Counted from the first letter of the stretch, positions 34,211 through 43,338 are shown. The stretch: DNA of 64,000 nucleotides from Novosphingobium sp. SG919 (GCF_012932495.1 NZ_JABCNG010000001.1:2232001-2296000); one strand, 5' to 3'. The notes: generated from the letters alone by a model not told the origin. Numbers and translations: made by a program.

Positions 34211-35920
34211 ATGACCACCGTCGCCGATGTGATCGTGAAAACACTCGAAGCGGCGGGCGTCGAACGCTGCTACGGCATTCCGGGCGACACGCTCAACCAC
34301 ATCACCGATGCCATCCGCACGAGCGGAATCCGCTGGGTCCACGTCCGACACGAGGAAGCCGGCGGCTTTGCCGCCGGGGCCGATGCGATGCTGACCGGCA
34401 AGCTTGCCGCCTGCGCCGGATCGTGCGGCCCGGGCAGCCTGCATTTTATCAATGGCCTGTTCGAATCCCACCGCAATCGCGCCCCGGTCGTGCTGATTGC
34501 CAGCCAGATCGTGCGGGACGAACTGGGCTTCGACTTTCCGCAGGAGGTCGATTTCAAGGCGGTCTATGCATCCTGCAGTGTGTTCTGCGAGGAAATTCGC
34601 ACACCAGGACAGGCCCGGCGGATGACCGCGATGGCAGCGCAAGCCGCACTGGCCAAGCGCGGTGTGGCGGTGCTGATCGTGCCTGCCGACGTGTCGAGCG
34701 CGAATGCCGCAGACGAACCGGACTTTGCCGTGCATCACGCCACTCCCGTCGTTCGCCCTGCGGACGCGGAACTGGATCGCCTTGCAGCGGCCCTCAACAG
34801 CGGCCGGCGGATCGCGATCTACGGCGGGTCGGGGTGCGAGCAGGCACATGATGCCGTCGTGGCGCTGGCCGACCGGCTGCGAGCGCCGGTGGTGCGGACA
34901 TCGCGCGCCAAGGACTTTCTCGAGCACGACAATCCCTTCGATGTCGGCATGACCGGCATCTTCGGCAGTGAGTCCGGCTATCACACGCTGGTCTCCTGCG
35001 ACGTGCTGCTGCTCCTGGGCTGCGACTTTGCCTGGCGGCAGTTCTATCCCGAAAAAGCCACGATCCTGCAGGTCGACCTGGATGGCACGCACCTCGGACG
35101 ACGGCATCCGGTCGACATCGGCGTTGTCGGCGACATCGCGCCGACACTCGAGGCCCTGCTGCTGCGGATCGCGCCACGCGACGACAATGCCTTTCTCGAC
35201 GAATGCCTCGAACACCACCGCAAGGCACAGGCGGCACAGGCGAAGCACGCCACGGTCGGCAAGGGCGGCGCGATCCACCCGCAATATCTGACTGAGACCA
35301 TTTCGCGCCATGCCGCGCCCGACGCGGTGTTCACCGCCGACGGCGGCTCACCCATGGTCTGGTCGCTGCGCCACATTGCCGCAACCGGCCGGAACCGCAC
35401 GGTGGTCAGCCTGACCCACGGCACGATGGCCAATGCCATGCCGCAGGCGCTGGGTGCCAAGGCGGCCTTTCCCGATCGGCAGGTCATTGCCCTGTCCGGC
35501 GATGGCGGCCTTGCCATGTTGCTCGGAGACCTGCTGACCGCCGTGCAGGAAAAGCTGCCGATCAAGGTCGTGGTCTTCAACAATGGCGCACTCGATTTCG
35601 TGGAAATCGAGCAGAAAGTCGAAGGCTTGCTCGACGCCTATACGGAACTGGTCAATCCCGACTTCGCGCGCGTTGCCGAAGCGATCGGCTTTCGCGGGCG
35701 GCGCGTGGAACATGCCGAAGACCTTGACGCTGCTGTACAGGCCTGGTTGCAGGAACCGGGTCCGGCGCTGCTCGACGTGGTCACCGACCGTTATGAACTG
35801 GTGATGCCACCGGCGGTCAAGCCCGGGCAAGTCGCGGGTATGGCGCTCTATTCCGCCAAGGCCGTGCTGGGCGGACGTGGCCGCGATGTGGTCGGGATCA
35901 TCCGGAACCTGATCGCGTGA
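34211..35920 (+). CDS. Thiamine-diphosphate enzyme, pyruvate dehydrogenase (quinone)/pyruvate oxidase-like
   Basis: A 569-residue TPP enzyme of the PoxB/acetolactate-synthase family. It has N-terminal pyrimidine (ERCYGIPGDTLNHITDAI with the Glu in HVRHEEAGGFAA), central and C-terminal pyrophosphate domains (ALSGDGGLAMLLGDLLTA...FNN for Mg-TPP). ADGGSPMVWSLRHI and LTHGTMANAMPQALGA fit the PoxB branch. AGGA lies 9 bases before ATG 34211. It is coupled by GTGA overlap to the FMN enzyme. Pyruvate to acetate plus CO2 with electrons to quinone is the likely reaction. Confidence 0.85.
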   Translation: MTTVADVIVKTLEAAGVERCYGIPGDTLNHITDAIRTSGIRWVHVRHEEAGGFAAGADAMLTGKLAACAGSCGPGSLHFINGLFESHRNRAPVVLIASQIVRDELGFDFPQEVDFKAVYASCSVFCEEIRTPGQARRMTAMAAQAALAKRGVAVLIVPADVSSANAADEPDFAVHHATPVVRPADAELDRLAAALNSGRRIAIYGGSGCEQAHDAVVALADRLRAPVVRTSRAKDFLEHDNPFDVGMTGIFGSESGYHTLVSCDVLLLLGCDFAWRQFYPEKATILQVDLDGTHLGRRHPVDIGVVGDIAPTLEALLLRIAPRDDNAFLDECLEHHRKAQAAQAKHATVGKGGAIHPQYLTETISRHAAPDAVFTADGGSPMVWSLRHIAATGRNRTVVSLTHGTMANAMPQALGAKAAFPDRQVIALSGDGGLAMLLGDLLTAVQEKLPIKVVVFNNGALDFVEIEQKVEGLLDAYTELVNPDFARVAEAIGFRGRRVEHAEDLDAAVQAWLQEPGPALLDVVTDRYELVMPPAVKPGQVAGMALYSAKAVLGGRGRDVVGIIRNLIA

Positions 35921-37554
35921 GCGGGCGCCCTACCCTCACCCAAGCGCTGTGGCGCGATCATGCGCTGTCGCGCAACGTGTTGTTGTTCGTGGCGCTGGCC
36001 GGAACCATCGGGTCCATTGCGGCAGGCCTGGACCATCCCCGCGCGTGGTGGTTGCTGTTGCTGTTCGTGCCCTTGTTGCTGATCACGGTGATCGACCTGG
36101 CGCAGACCCACCATTCGCTGCGCCGCAACTATCCCGGTTCCGCGCGCCTGCGTTGGTTCTTCGAATGGCTGCGCCCGTTCCTGCGCTCCTACATCGTCGA
36201 AAGCGATCTCGATGGGCGGCCGTTCAGCCACGACGAGCGCGCCCTGGTCTATGCCAGAGCCAAAGGCGACGTCTCGACCCATCCGTTCGGCACCGAACTC
36301 GACGTCTATTCCGAGGAGTACGAGTGGCTGCCCCACTCGATGGCGCCGACCCGCCAGGCCGAACGCTACACCCGCGTCACTGTCGGAACCGATCAGTGCA
36401 GCAAGCCATACCGGGCAGCGCGGCTGAACATTTCCGCGATGAGTTTCGGCGCGCTCAGCGCCAATGCCATCGAAGCGCTCAACCTGGGGGCAAAGATCGG
36501 CGGCTTCTATCACGACACCGGTGAAGGCGGCCTGTCCCCCTACCATCTCAAGCATGGCGGCGACATCGTATGGGAAATCGGTTCGGGCTATTTCGGCTGC
36601 CGCGACGCCAAGGGCCATTTCCACCCCGAGCATTTTCGCGAACGCGCGAGGCACGATGCGGTCGCGATGACCGAGATCAAGCTCAGCCAGGGGGCCAAGC
36701 CCGGGCATGGCGGATTGCTGCCCGGTGCCAAGGTCACTGCTGAAATCGCGAAAATCCGTGATGTTCCCCAAGGCGAGGATTGTCTCTCGCCAGCCTATCA
36801 CACCGCCTTTTCGACCCCGCGGGGCCTGCTCGAATTCGCTGCCCGGATGCGGGAGCTGTCGGGCGGCAAGCCGGTCGGCATCAAGCTTTGCGTCGGCTAT
36901 CCGCACGAACTGTTCGCGGTCGTCAAGGCCATGGTCGAGACGGGGATACTGCTCGATTTCATCGTCATCGACGGGGCCGAAGGAGGCACCGGCGCTGCCC
37001 CGACCGAACTTTCCGACCGCGTGGGCATGCCGCTGCGCGAAGGGCTGATGCTGGCCCGCAATGCACTTGTCGGCACCAACCTGAAGGGCCGGGTCAAGCT
37101 GGCCGCATCGGGCAAGGTCAATTCCGGCGCTGCGATCGCGATGAACGCGGCGCTGGGCGCCGACTGGTGCAACGCCGCCCGGCCGTTCATGTTCTCGCTC
37201 GGTTGCGTGCAATCGCTGCGGTGCCACACCGATACGTGCCCGACGGGCATCGCCAACCAGTCCCTGGCGCGCCAGCGCGGGTTGGTCGTGCCGGAAAAGG
37301 CCGAACGCGTCGCCCGGTTCCAGAAGGCAACCCTCGACGCCTTGCATGACATCGTGGTTGCAGCCGGTCTGAACACGCCGGACGAATTTACCCCCGACAG
37401 CCTGCGCCAGAGGATCAATGCATCGGAGATGCGCTCGTTCGACGAGCTCTATCCCTTCGTGGCTCCGGGTGAATTGCTCGACGGCGCGCGCGATCCCCGC
37501 CTTGCCGCATGGTGGCGCCAGGCCGACCCGGAAAGCTTTGCCAGGCGGGCATGA
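35917..37554 (+). CDS. FMN-binding glutamate synthase family protein
   Basis: A 545-residue protein with two N-terminal membrane helices (about 20-62) and the central FMN-binding domain of glutamate synthase. AMSFGALSANAIEALNLGA, HDTGEGGLSPYH, LSQGAKPGHGGLLPG, IDGAEGGTGAAPTE and RCHTDTCPTGIA (the 3Fe-4S-type Cys loop) are all visible. It lacks the amidotransferase domain, so it is not a full GOGAT. GTG 35917 overlaps the stop of the TPP enzyme. It may accept electrons at the membrane; the substrate is unknown. Confidence 0.85.
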   Translation: MSGRPTLTQALWRDHALSRNVLLFVALAGTIGSIAAGLDHPRAWWLLLLFVPLLLITVIDLAQTHHSLRRNYPGSARLRWFFEWLRPFLRSYIVESDLDGRPFSHDERALVYARAKGDVSTHPFGTELDVYSEEYEWLPHSMAPTRQAERYTRVTVGTDQCSKPYRAARLNISAMSFGALSANAIEALNLGAKIGGFYHDTGEGGLSPYHLKHGGDIVWEIGSGYFGCRDAKGHFHPEHFRERARHDAVAMTEIKLSQGAKPGHGGLLPGAKVTAEIAKIRDVPQGEDCLSPAYHTAFSTPRGLLEFAARMRELSGGKPVGIKLCVGYPHELFAVVKAMVETGILLDFIVIDGAEGGTGAAPTELSDRVGMPLREGLMLARNALVGTNLKGRVKLAASGKVNSGAAIAMNAALGADWCNAARPFMFSLGCVQSLRCHTDTCPTGIANQSLARQRGLVVPEKAERVARFQKATLDALHDIVVAAGLNTPDEFTPDSLRQRINASEMRSFDELYPFVAPGELLDGARDPRLAAWWRQADPESFARRA

Positions 37555-37645
37555 CGCTATGCCGACAGCTTGGCCCAGAACTTCCTGGCCTTGATCCAAT
37601 GAGGCGCAATGCGGCTGTGGGTCGGTGTTTATCAATCTGCGGCCT
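37555..37645 (+). pseudogene. IS5-family transposase C-terminal remnant
   Basis: Immediately after the stop of the FMN enzyme gene the frame reads RYADSLAQNFLALIQ, a stop, then GAMRLWVGVYQSAAF. This matches the typical IS5 transposase end and the intact copy at 55057-55822 (RYDKLAENFLAMVQLASMRL, then WLRVYETTA). The remnant has an in-frame stop and small changes. The rest of the gap to 37894 holds nothing I recognise. Confidence 0.6.
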
Positions 37646-37894
37646 TTAGCCGACCCTGCTCGATCAATCGCGCTTCGCCAGATAGATCGATAGCCTACAT
37701 GCATTCGCTGATGCTGCTCCTTCAGGCGCTGCCACGACGCACACGCGCATCATACGATGCCCGATGAAAGGAGACATCCAGCGCATCATTTGGCATCAGC
37801 TCGCCCGCTGATTGCCCATTGCCAACCGAAGGCGCGCCGCAATCGCCGAGTTCCCGAACTCTTGGGCATGCACTTTCGAACTGCGTGATCAGCC

Positions 37895-37936
37895 TTGAAA
37901 GAGAGGTGGCAAAATGCTACCTCTACGTGCAGAGGT
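37895..37936 (+). promoter_or_regulatory. Promoter and operator of the ParD-like/zeta pair
   Basis: TTGAAA (37895-37900) and TACCTC (37918-37923) with a 17-bp spacer form a likely promoter. Alternating hexamers lie on top of it: AGAGGT (37902-37907), ACCTCT (37919-37924) and AGAGGT (37931-37936). They give two nested inverted repeats (spacers 11 and 6). This is the expected layout for antitoxin autorepression. Confidence 0.6.
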
Positions 37937-37941
37937 GAGGT

Positions 37942-38298
37942 ATGGCCCAATCGATCAAACTTGCCGATGACATCATGAAGATCGTACGCCGGGAATCCGA
38001 ACTGCAAAGCCGGTCGGTCGCTGGCCAGGTCACGCATTGGGTGCGCATTGGTCGCGCGATCGAGCTGTCCGGTCATTTCGATCATGCCAGAATCACCGCG
38101 GCCCTTGCAGGGCAAATCGAGACCACGGCACTCACCAGTGAGGAAAAGGACGTCTGGCTCGACAGCTTCGTCGAAAAGATGGGACAGCCCGGGCCTGACG
38201 AAAAATCCTATTTCGCTGGTCGGCGACAGCTTGGTTTCGGCGTCGGCCTCGATGCCGCTGGCAATCTCGTACGCGGGAAGACTGCAAGCGAGGAATGA
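37942..38298 (+). CDS. ParD-like antitoxin
   Basis: A 118-residue protein with an N-terminal ParD-like ribbon-helix-helix domain: QSIKLADDIMKIVRRESELQ, SRSVAGQVTHWVRIGRAIE. The C-terminal part (DEKSYFAGRRQLGFGVGLDA) would bind and neutralise the toxin. The ATG at 37942 is 5 bases after an AGAGGTGAGG that is both operator and ribosome-binding site. Its stop overlaps the zeta-like toxin start (ATGA). It should repress its own promoter through the hexamers upstream. Confidence 0.85.
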   Translation: MAQSIKLADDIMKIVRRESELQSRSVAGQVTHWVRIGRAIELSGHFDHARITAALAGQIETTALTSEEKDVWLDSFVEKMGQPGPDEKSYFAGRRQLGFGVGLDAAGNLVRGKTASEE

Positions 38299-38882
38299 AA
38301 CCGACACTGATCGTACTTGCCGGGCCGAATGGCTCCGGGAAGTCCACGCTCTATCAGGCTCGTGTTGCCCCCAGCTTCGCCGGCCCGTTCATCAACGCTG
38401 ACATCATCCAGCGTGAGGAACTCCGTAATCCTTCACCACAGGCATCCTATGAGGCAGCACAGATCGCCACCGCGCGCCGAGCCGAATATCTCGCGCAGGG
38501 TCGGGATTTCGTAACCGAGACGGTCTTCTCCCATCCATCCAAGCTCGCGCTCATAGACGAGGCTCGCGCCAGCGGCTTCACTGTCATCGTGATGCATGTC
38601 GGCGTCAATACGCCCGAGCTGTCCGTAGCGCGTGTCGCCGCGCGCGTGGAGGAAGGCGGGCATATTGTACCGGAAGACAAGATCCGCGCCCGCTACACGC
38701 GCGGCGCGCCTCTCATTCGAGCAGCGATCCTCAAGGCTGACCGCGGCATGGTTTTCGACAATTCCCCCCTCAACCAGCCGCTCACCCACTGCCTCACTTT
38801 CTCGGATGGGCGGCTGGTCTTCGCTTTGCCTCATCTTCCAAGGTGGATCAGGTCGGTCTATGCGTCGGACCTGGTCATCTAG
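38295..38882 (+). CDS. Zeta toxin family protein
   Basis: A 195-residue P-loop kinase of the zeta-toxin family. Walker A is GPNGSGKST (10-18) in VLAGPNGSGKSTLYQ. PFINADIIQREE and FVTETVFSHPSKL (the substrate-binding Glu-Thr) follow, then ARVEEGGHIVPEDKIRARY, the second conserved stretch. Such toxins phosphorylate UDP-activated sugars of peptidoglycan precursors. It is coupled to the ParD-like antitoxin, not to an epsilon antitoxin, a pairing seen in proteobacteria. Confidence 0.88.
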   Translation: MKPTLIVLAGPNGSGKSTLYQARVAPSFAGPFINADIIQREELRNPSPQASYEAAQIATARRAEYLAQGRDFVTETVFSHPSKLALIDEARASGFTVIVMHVGVNTPELSVARVAARVEEGGHIVPEDKIRARYTRGAPLIRAAILKADRGMVFDNSPLNQPLTHCLTFSDGRLVFALPHLPRWIRSVYASDLVI

Positions 38883-39009
38883 GACTGCCTCGGTTCCGGA
38901 CATTCCCGGCGTCCTATCGGGGCATCGAAATTCGCCTTACATTTCCGTTGCCCGCTGCTTTGCAGCAAGCCTGGGCCTACGGTCACCTGGAATTCCTGTG
39001 CGTGGGATA

Positions 39010-39455
39010 AAGTGGCACGCTCGCCGCCGTCTTCGCCGGTGCCGACGAGGTGATCGAAGTGCCCGTCCGGCTCCCGCAAGCGATGACAATCAGTCAGGCC
39101 GGGCTCGCGCAATTGCTGATCCGGGCCTCCCCCGGCCATGTCTTTCCACTCTCGCACGCAACAACCAAGAACGCGGTGATCGGACAGCTCCAGATCGCTC
39201 GGGAGAACCTGGAGCCGGTGGGCGCCGTAACCGGGCGTATACAGGTTTGCGGGATCGGAGCTGCCGCCAGTGGTGTGGCCAGAGCGCTCGTTCGCCCCGG
39301 CGTGCTCGCCACCTGCACTCGATACGAACTGGCGGCCCCTACCAGCAACGGCAGATCGCCTTCGCGGATCTCGTCAAGCTGTTCGGCACCGCTCTTGTTG
39401 CCGATCTGGTGCTCCTCCTCGCCATCTACCGGCGCTTCTGGTTACCTATCATGAT
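39010..39455 (+). pseudogene. Fragment of a CzcA/CusA-type heavy-metal RND efflux pump
   Basis: One frame reads FAGADEVIEVPVRLPQAMTI, QAGLAQLLIRASPGH and IGQLQIARENLEPVGAVTGR, matching the porter domain of heavy-metal RND permeases as I recall them. At about 39330 the match moves to another frame: TGGPYQQRQIAFADLVKLFG and LLLAIYRRFWLPIMM, so one base was lost near TACGAACTGGCGG. Both ends are missing (full proteins exceed 1000 residues). The cytochrome b561 gene overlaps its end. Confidence 0.65.
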
Positions 39456-40221
39456 GATCGGCTGCGCGCTCCTTTCGAGGAGATCGCACACGCTTACCGA
39501 TACCCATGCGTGCCAATTCAGGCTGCTTGTCGAGCACTTGATGCTTCAGCGCTCCCAAAATGTGGAGGATTAGCAATCCAATGAGAATGTAGCCGCCGGT
39601 ACCATGCCAATGCACAAATTTCTCGTGCAATTCTTGCTGTGCTGCGAGTCCGCCGGGGTGCTCGCCGATGGCTTCGATCGGTGCGATCACCGGAACTGGC
39701 AGCACGTACCAGATTTTCATCACGAACTTTCGTGGCGGTGCGCCTGCTCCCGGAGATCCTTTTGCGGACGCTGTCATCGCCATTGGTGGCATGGGATGAC
39801 GCATTGCTTCGGCAATCGCACCCGGCGATCCAGGGCGCGGATGCGACGAAATGATCGCCCATCCGGTGAGCGGCATCAAAACCATCGCCGCGTACAGCAT
39901 GAAATGGGCGTAATGCGCGGCGTGCCGCTCCCAAGAGGTCATGCTATCCGGATAGGGTGGCGGTGCGTGCGACAGGCGCCAAACAACGCGAACCAAGGTC
40001 AGCGCAAGCACCGTCAAACCCGCTGAGATGTGGAGGCCTACGACGATCAAACGGAAGGGCATCGCGAACCCTTCCATGAAATATCCGAGGGAGAGGTTGA
40101 AAACGATGAACAGTGCGATGGACCAGTGCAAAATCATCGCGACGCGCGAATAGCGCGCATTTGATATGCCGCCTTGTGGACCAATGTAATCTAGAGACGG
40201 AACGCCATTTTGATTGCTCAT
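39442..40221 (-). CDS. Cytochrome b561 family protein (cytochrome b/b6 domain)
   Basis: A 259-residue membrane b-type cytochrome with four predicted helices. Candidate haem ligands are His in ILHWSIALFIVF, VGLHISAGLTVLAL, HYAHFMLYAAMVL and HWHGTGGYILIGLLILHILG. A 60-residue Pro/Ala/Met-rich periplasmic loop (PMPPMAMTASAKGSPGAGAP) separates helices 3 and 4 and is longer than usual. The C-terminus runs into the RND fragment. It probably shuttles electrons in the membrane; the partner is not in view. Confidence 0.85.
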   Translation of the reverse strand: MSNQNGVPSLDYIGPQGGISNARYSRVAMILHWSIALFIVFNLSLGYFMEGFAMPFRLIVVGLHISAGLTVLALTLVRVVWRLSHAPPPYPDSMTSWERHAAHYAHFMLYAAMVLMPLTGWAIISSHPRPGSPGAIAEAMRHPMPPMAMTASAKGSPGAGAPPRKFVMKIWYVLPVPVIAPIEAIGEHPGGLAAQQELHEKFVHWHGTGGYILIGLLILHILGALKHQVLDKQPELARMGIGKRVRSPRKERAADHHDR

Positions 40222-40377
40222 GTGAAGATCCTTAGATTTTGCACATCAAATTGTGCCAGCGACTTCAGCATGCGCACTCCACCCGGACCACTCGCCTATC
40301 ATTTATCCGAAAGGAGCCAGGTTATTTGTTTCCGCAAAGCCATCCGGCTACAAATTAATTTTCAACTTATGTGAAAA

Positions 40378-40797
40378 TTATGCCTTATCAGCGTAAATGG
40401 TCCGAAACATGAGAACGATTTTGCTGATTTCTTTTAAGCTGCATTTCCCTATACCAGGTATTTTTCCAATAGATTTATTGTTTTCCCTGGATAACAAAAT
40501 AAGATCGTAAAAATTACTAAATCCGGCATCTTGCAAAGCTCGACACGTACGCCGCCTCAGAGGCAATTGCGAAATCGGACAATTAATTCCAATACTATCC
40601 ACGCTTGCTGATTTATAGTGCTTCTCTATATTTTCGGCACTTCGATAAATCTGAGATGCGCGGCAAGTTGATATCCCCAAATTCTTACCAATATCCCCAA
40701 AGCTTATGCCACTTTCGCGCATTTTAACTACAATATCGCGTCGATAATTTGCAGCGGAAATCAGTTGATTTTGGTAAAATGAATCCGGCAATGACAT
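40378..40797 (-). CDS. Small HTH protein with RNA-polymerase alpha-CTD-like C-terminus
   Basis: A 139-residue protein in an AT-rich patch (about 40240-41000) unlike its neighbours. Residues 15-55 resemble a helix-turn-helix (VKMRESGISFGDIGKNLGIS, then CRASQIYR). Residues 75-135 (PISQLPLRRRTCRALQDAGF, DLILLSRENNKSIGKIPGIG, KCSLKEI) have the helix-hairpin-helix form of the alpha subunit C-terminal domain, which binds UP-element DNA or activators. GGGAGA precedes ATG 40797. Rare codons and AT bias suggest transfer. The function is unknown. Confidence 0.6.
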   Translation of the reverse strand: MSLPDSFYQNQLISAANYRRDIVVKMRESGISFGDIGKNLGISTCRASQIYRSAENIEKHYKSASVDSIGINCPISQLPLRRRTCRALQDAGFSNFYDLILLSRENNKSIGKIPGIGKCSLKEISKIVLMFRTIYADKA

Positions 40798-41071
40798 GAG
40801 AAATTCTCCCGCCAAGCGAAATATCTTGCCAAATTAAACCACTCGCAACATGAGCGCGGAAATGAATGCGCTGGGCCTTTTGACGGCAAACTTCTGCCGC
40901 AACCATGTAAACACCGATTCTCATGAACATCGCTGACGCAACGCAAAAGTACATGGTGAGGCGCTGGAGGCGTCTCCCATGTACGTGCGGTCAGCATCAT
41001 ATTGGGCAAGTCAAATTTCAGGTGACCGAGAACGGCGCTATGTCATGATGGTTGTCAGGCTCGATCGTCCA

Positions 41072-41473
41072 TCACTTGCCCGGAGAAGGCGCAGCTCGTT
41101 GAGCCTCGCTGTCAGAGAAAACACGCCCGCCCGGGATCGTCAGGCTTGCCAGCGCGCCACCTGGTGAATTGTTGATATTGGGGTGGAAAGTCACCGAAAT
41201 CTTGTCACCACGCTTAAAATCACGTGGCGTAAATCCTTGCCTCGAGAACATCAATGGGCTACCCGAGACTATTGCCACCTCGCTAATATTACCCTTTTTG
41301 TCTTTTAATACGATGACAAGCGATGAATGCGGCGCACCCCATCGAAATTCTTTCAAAGTGCCCGACGCAGACTCGGTTACATTCATATTGTAGGCACCAA
41401 AAGAATGGTGCGCCAAGGCGGGTGCCGCGATCACAGCCAGTCCCACTGCCGCTATCAGATTAACCGACTTCAT
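41072..41473 (-). CDS. DUF6152-type exported protein
   Basis: A 133-residue secreted protein. A signal peptide (MKSVNLIAAVGLAVIAAPAL) ends at ALA and the mature part begins HHSFGAYNM, which is typical of the DUF6152 family as I recall it. GTLKEFRWGAPHSSLVIVLK and GFTPRDFKRGDKISVTFHP are the core beta-strand segments. GGAGAAGA lies before ATG 41473. It sits at the end of the TonB receptor locus on the same strand. Role unknown, probably envelope. Confidence 0.75.
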   Translation of the reverse strand: MKSVNLIAAVGLAVIAAPALAHHSFGAYNMNVTESASGTLKEFRWGAPHSSLVIVLKDKKGNISEVAIVSGSPLMFSRQGFTPRDFKRGDKISVTFHPNINNSPGGALASLTIPGGRVFSDSEAQRAAPSPGK

Positions 41474-41667
41474 ATTCTTCTCCATTCCGAACCTGCGAAA
41501 CACCGGTAACCAGGCCCAGTACGAAAACAACAAGACCATTAGCGCGTAGCGTTTGCTGACGCGCCATTGCTCGAGGAGCTTTACCGCGCGTCGAGAGCGA
41601 GAACTAGCTGCAACATTTATGCTGATTTCAATGCCTTCGACCAAGAGCGATCAGCAATAAAATATAC

Positions 41668-41679
41668 CAATCTAGATTG
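41668..41679. promoter_or_regulatory. 12-bp palindrome CAATCTAGATTG
   Basis: Perfect palindrome in the 237-bp AT-rich gap between the FadR-type regulator and the DUF6152 gene. It lies about 195 bp before the DUF6152 start and could be a binding site for the regulator encoded next to it. Position and symmetry are the only support. Confidence 0.3.
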
Positions 41680-41710
41680 ATCTAATGGCAGTATCTGAAA
41701 ATTATACGCC

Positions 41711-43093
41711 CTATCGAGGAAAGAATCTTTGCAGCATCAACGCGTAACGTTTTTTCGCAGCCATTTCAGCTTCAACGCGATTTGAAGATTCTACGCCACG
41801 AAGTATATCCTGCGAGAGCTGGAACATCTGTTCAAGCGGGACGTGTTCAGAGGAATATGGAGGGGATATGACGCAAGAATAAAGCAGCAGACCACGTTCA
41901 AGACTTGCCAGGAGCGGATTTTGAGCGTATCCTTGAATACGTCGATCAATTAGGATCATCTTCCACGCATCGTCGACCTCAGGCGGAATCTTCTGAATTT
42001 TATCTTCAGATCGCACCTTTGCTTTCGATGCTGCCAGTCGCGCAATCTCAACGCTCAGCATTCCGGCCACTTCGTAGCAATCCGATACCGTTAAATGATG
42101 TCTTCCCAGAACATGTGGCAGCAGCGAGGAAATCGATACGGTATCAGGCTTTCGCAGCAAGATGCCGCCCCTTCGTCCGCGCTGGGGAGCAACCACCTCC
42201 AGATCCTCAAGCAATCGCACCGCTTGCCGGACCATCTCGCCATTGGCGTCGAAGCGCATCCCGATCTCTGCTTCTGACCCGAGGGAAACTTCGGAATCTT
42301 GGGGATTCTCGACAATCGTTCGCAGCATCTGCAACGCAAGACGATAGCCGACCTTTCCGGCGCCCGAGTGCCGTGGCGACAAAGCCGAAACGTCATCGGG
42401 GCGATTGAGCAAAGGCCGATTGCACGGCAGCAAGAATCTGCAAAGCGCTGCATGCGCGGACGCGACATCCCGACGATCTATCGCCACCAAAAGCTCTCTA
42501 CCCGCGTCTGGACCGCGATCCTCACGGCGCTCTTCAGGGTAAGAGCAAGCCTCCCGAACCAGTTCAATATATTCAACGATCAGTTCGAAGGCAGGGTTGC
42601 CTGTACGATAGGCCAAAGCTCTGGGAACGGAAACCTGCTTCTCGAGCTCGCTCAGTTTCCTGGCCCTTGGCGGTATCGAAGGGTCGGCGAGGATCTTATC
42701 GACCATAGCTGCGAGCAGGGCGGCTTCTGCCTCGATCAACTCGTGAATACCGTCCGGCGCAATGTAGATATACAGTAGCGAAAGCTCGACGATATTGCCG
42801 AAATCGGGCTCCGCCACCACCACGCCCCCGCCAGGACCGGGCCTAAGACGAGCTACGCCGCGCTGTTCGAGAATCGCCAGCGCCTCCCGGAAAGCCCATC
42901 GCCCGAGATTGAAGCGCGACCGAATTTCTGCGGCGGTCCCCATCAAATGACCACTTTCGAGGCCACCGAAGATGATCTCTTGCTGGATGAGCATCGCAGC
43001 GCGCTGCGCGAGCTTGACGCTTTCATTTGTGCGCCCGGCCACCATAGCGTGGTCGATGTGTGGCGGCTCGCGCGGAGTTTCGTTCAGCGCCAT
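41711..43093 (-). CDS. Tandem FadR/GntR-type transcriptional regulator (two fused units)
   Basis: A 460-residue protein, about twice the usual length. It has two GntR-like halves. The first winged helix is ESGHLMGTAAEIRSRFNLGR, WAFREALAILEQRGVARLRP; the second, from about residue 250, reads YRLALQMLRTIVENPQDSEV, MRFDANGEMVRQAVRLLEDL, VVAPQRGRRGGILLRKP. Each is followed by a helical ligand-like domain. An internal duplication or fusion is therefore clear. It is the only regulator in the receptor locus and may bind a small acid imported by that receptor. Confidence 0.8.
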   Translation of the reverse strand: MALNETPREPPHIDHAMVAGRTNESVKLAQRAAMLIQQEIIFGGLESGHLMGTAAEIRSRFNLGRWAFREALAILEQRGVARLRPGPGGGVVVAEPDFGNIVELSLLYIYIAPDGIHELIEAEAALLAAMVDKILADPSIPPRARKLSELEKQVSVPRALAYRTGNPAFELIVEYIELVREACSYPEERREDRGPDAGRELLVAIDRRDVASAHAALCRFLLPCNRPLLNRPDDVSALSPRHSGAGKVGYRLALQMLRTIVENPQDSEVSLGSEAEIGMRFDANGEMVRQAVRLLEDLEVVAPQRGRRGGILLRKPDTVSISSLLPHVLGRHHLTVSDCYEVAGMLSVEIARLAASKAKVRSEDKIQKIPPEVDDAWKMILIDRRIQGYAQNPLLASLERGLLLYSCVISPPYSSEHVPLEQMFQLSQDILRGVESSNRVEAEMAAKKRYALMLQRFFPR

Positions 43094-43338
43094 GCGATTG
43101 CATCCTTTTCCCCGGACTTTCTTACGCCCGATCGCACGTGAGGACTAGACCAAGCTGCGACCGGCCACGCCGGAACCCGACGGAGGGAATGCGACGACAC
43201 TCTGAGGCATAAGCATTTATGATTTCTGGCCACACCGCGCCCTGTGCGGCCGAACCGGGATGCGAACCGTCGGGACCAGCCGCACAAATGTCGTCGGGCA
43301 GCCATTCCAAACCTCATATTTGAGCCTGTACCATTGCG

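Noticed and set aside
35848-37704. 618-codon minus-strand frame opposite the FMN enzyme
   Set aside because: Glutamate synthase motifs are on the plus strand.
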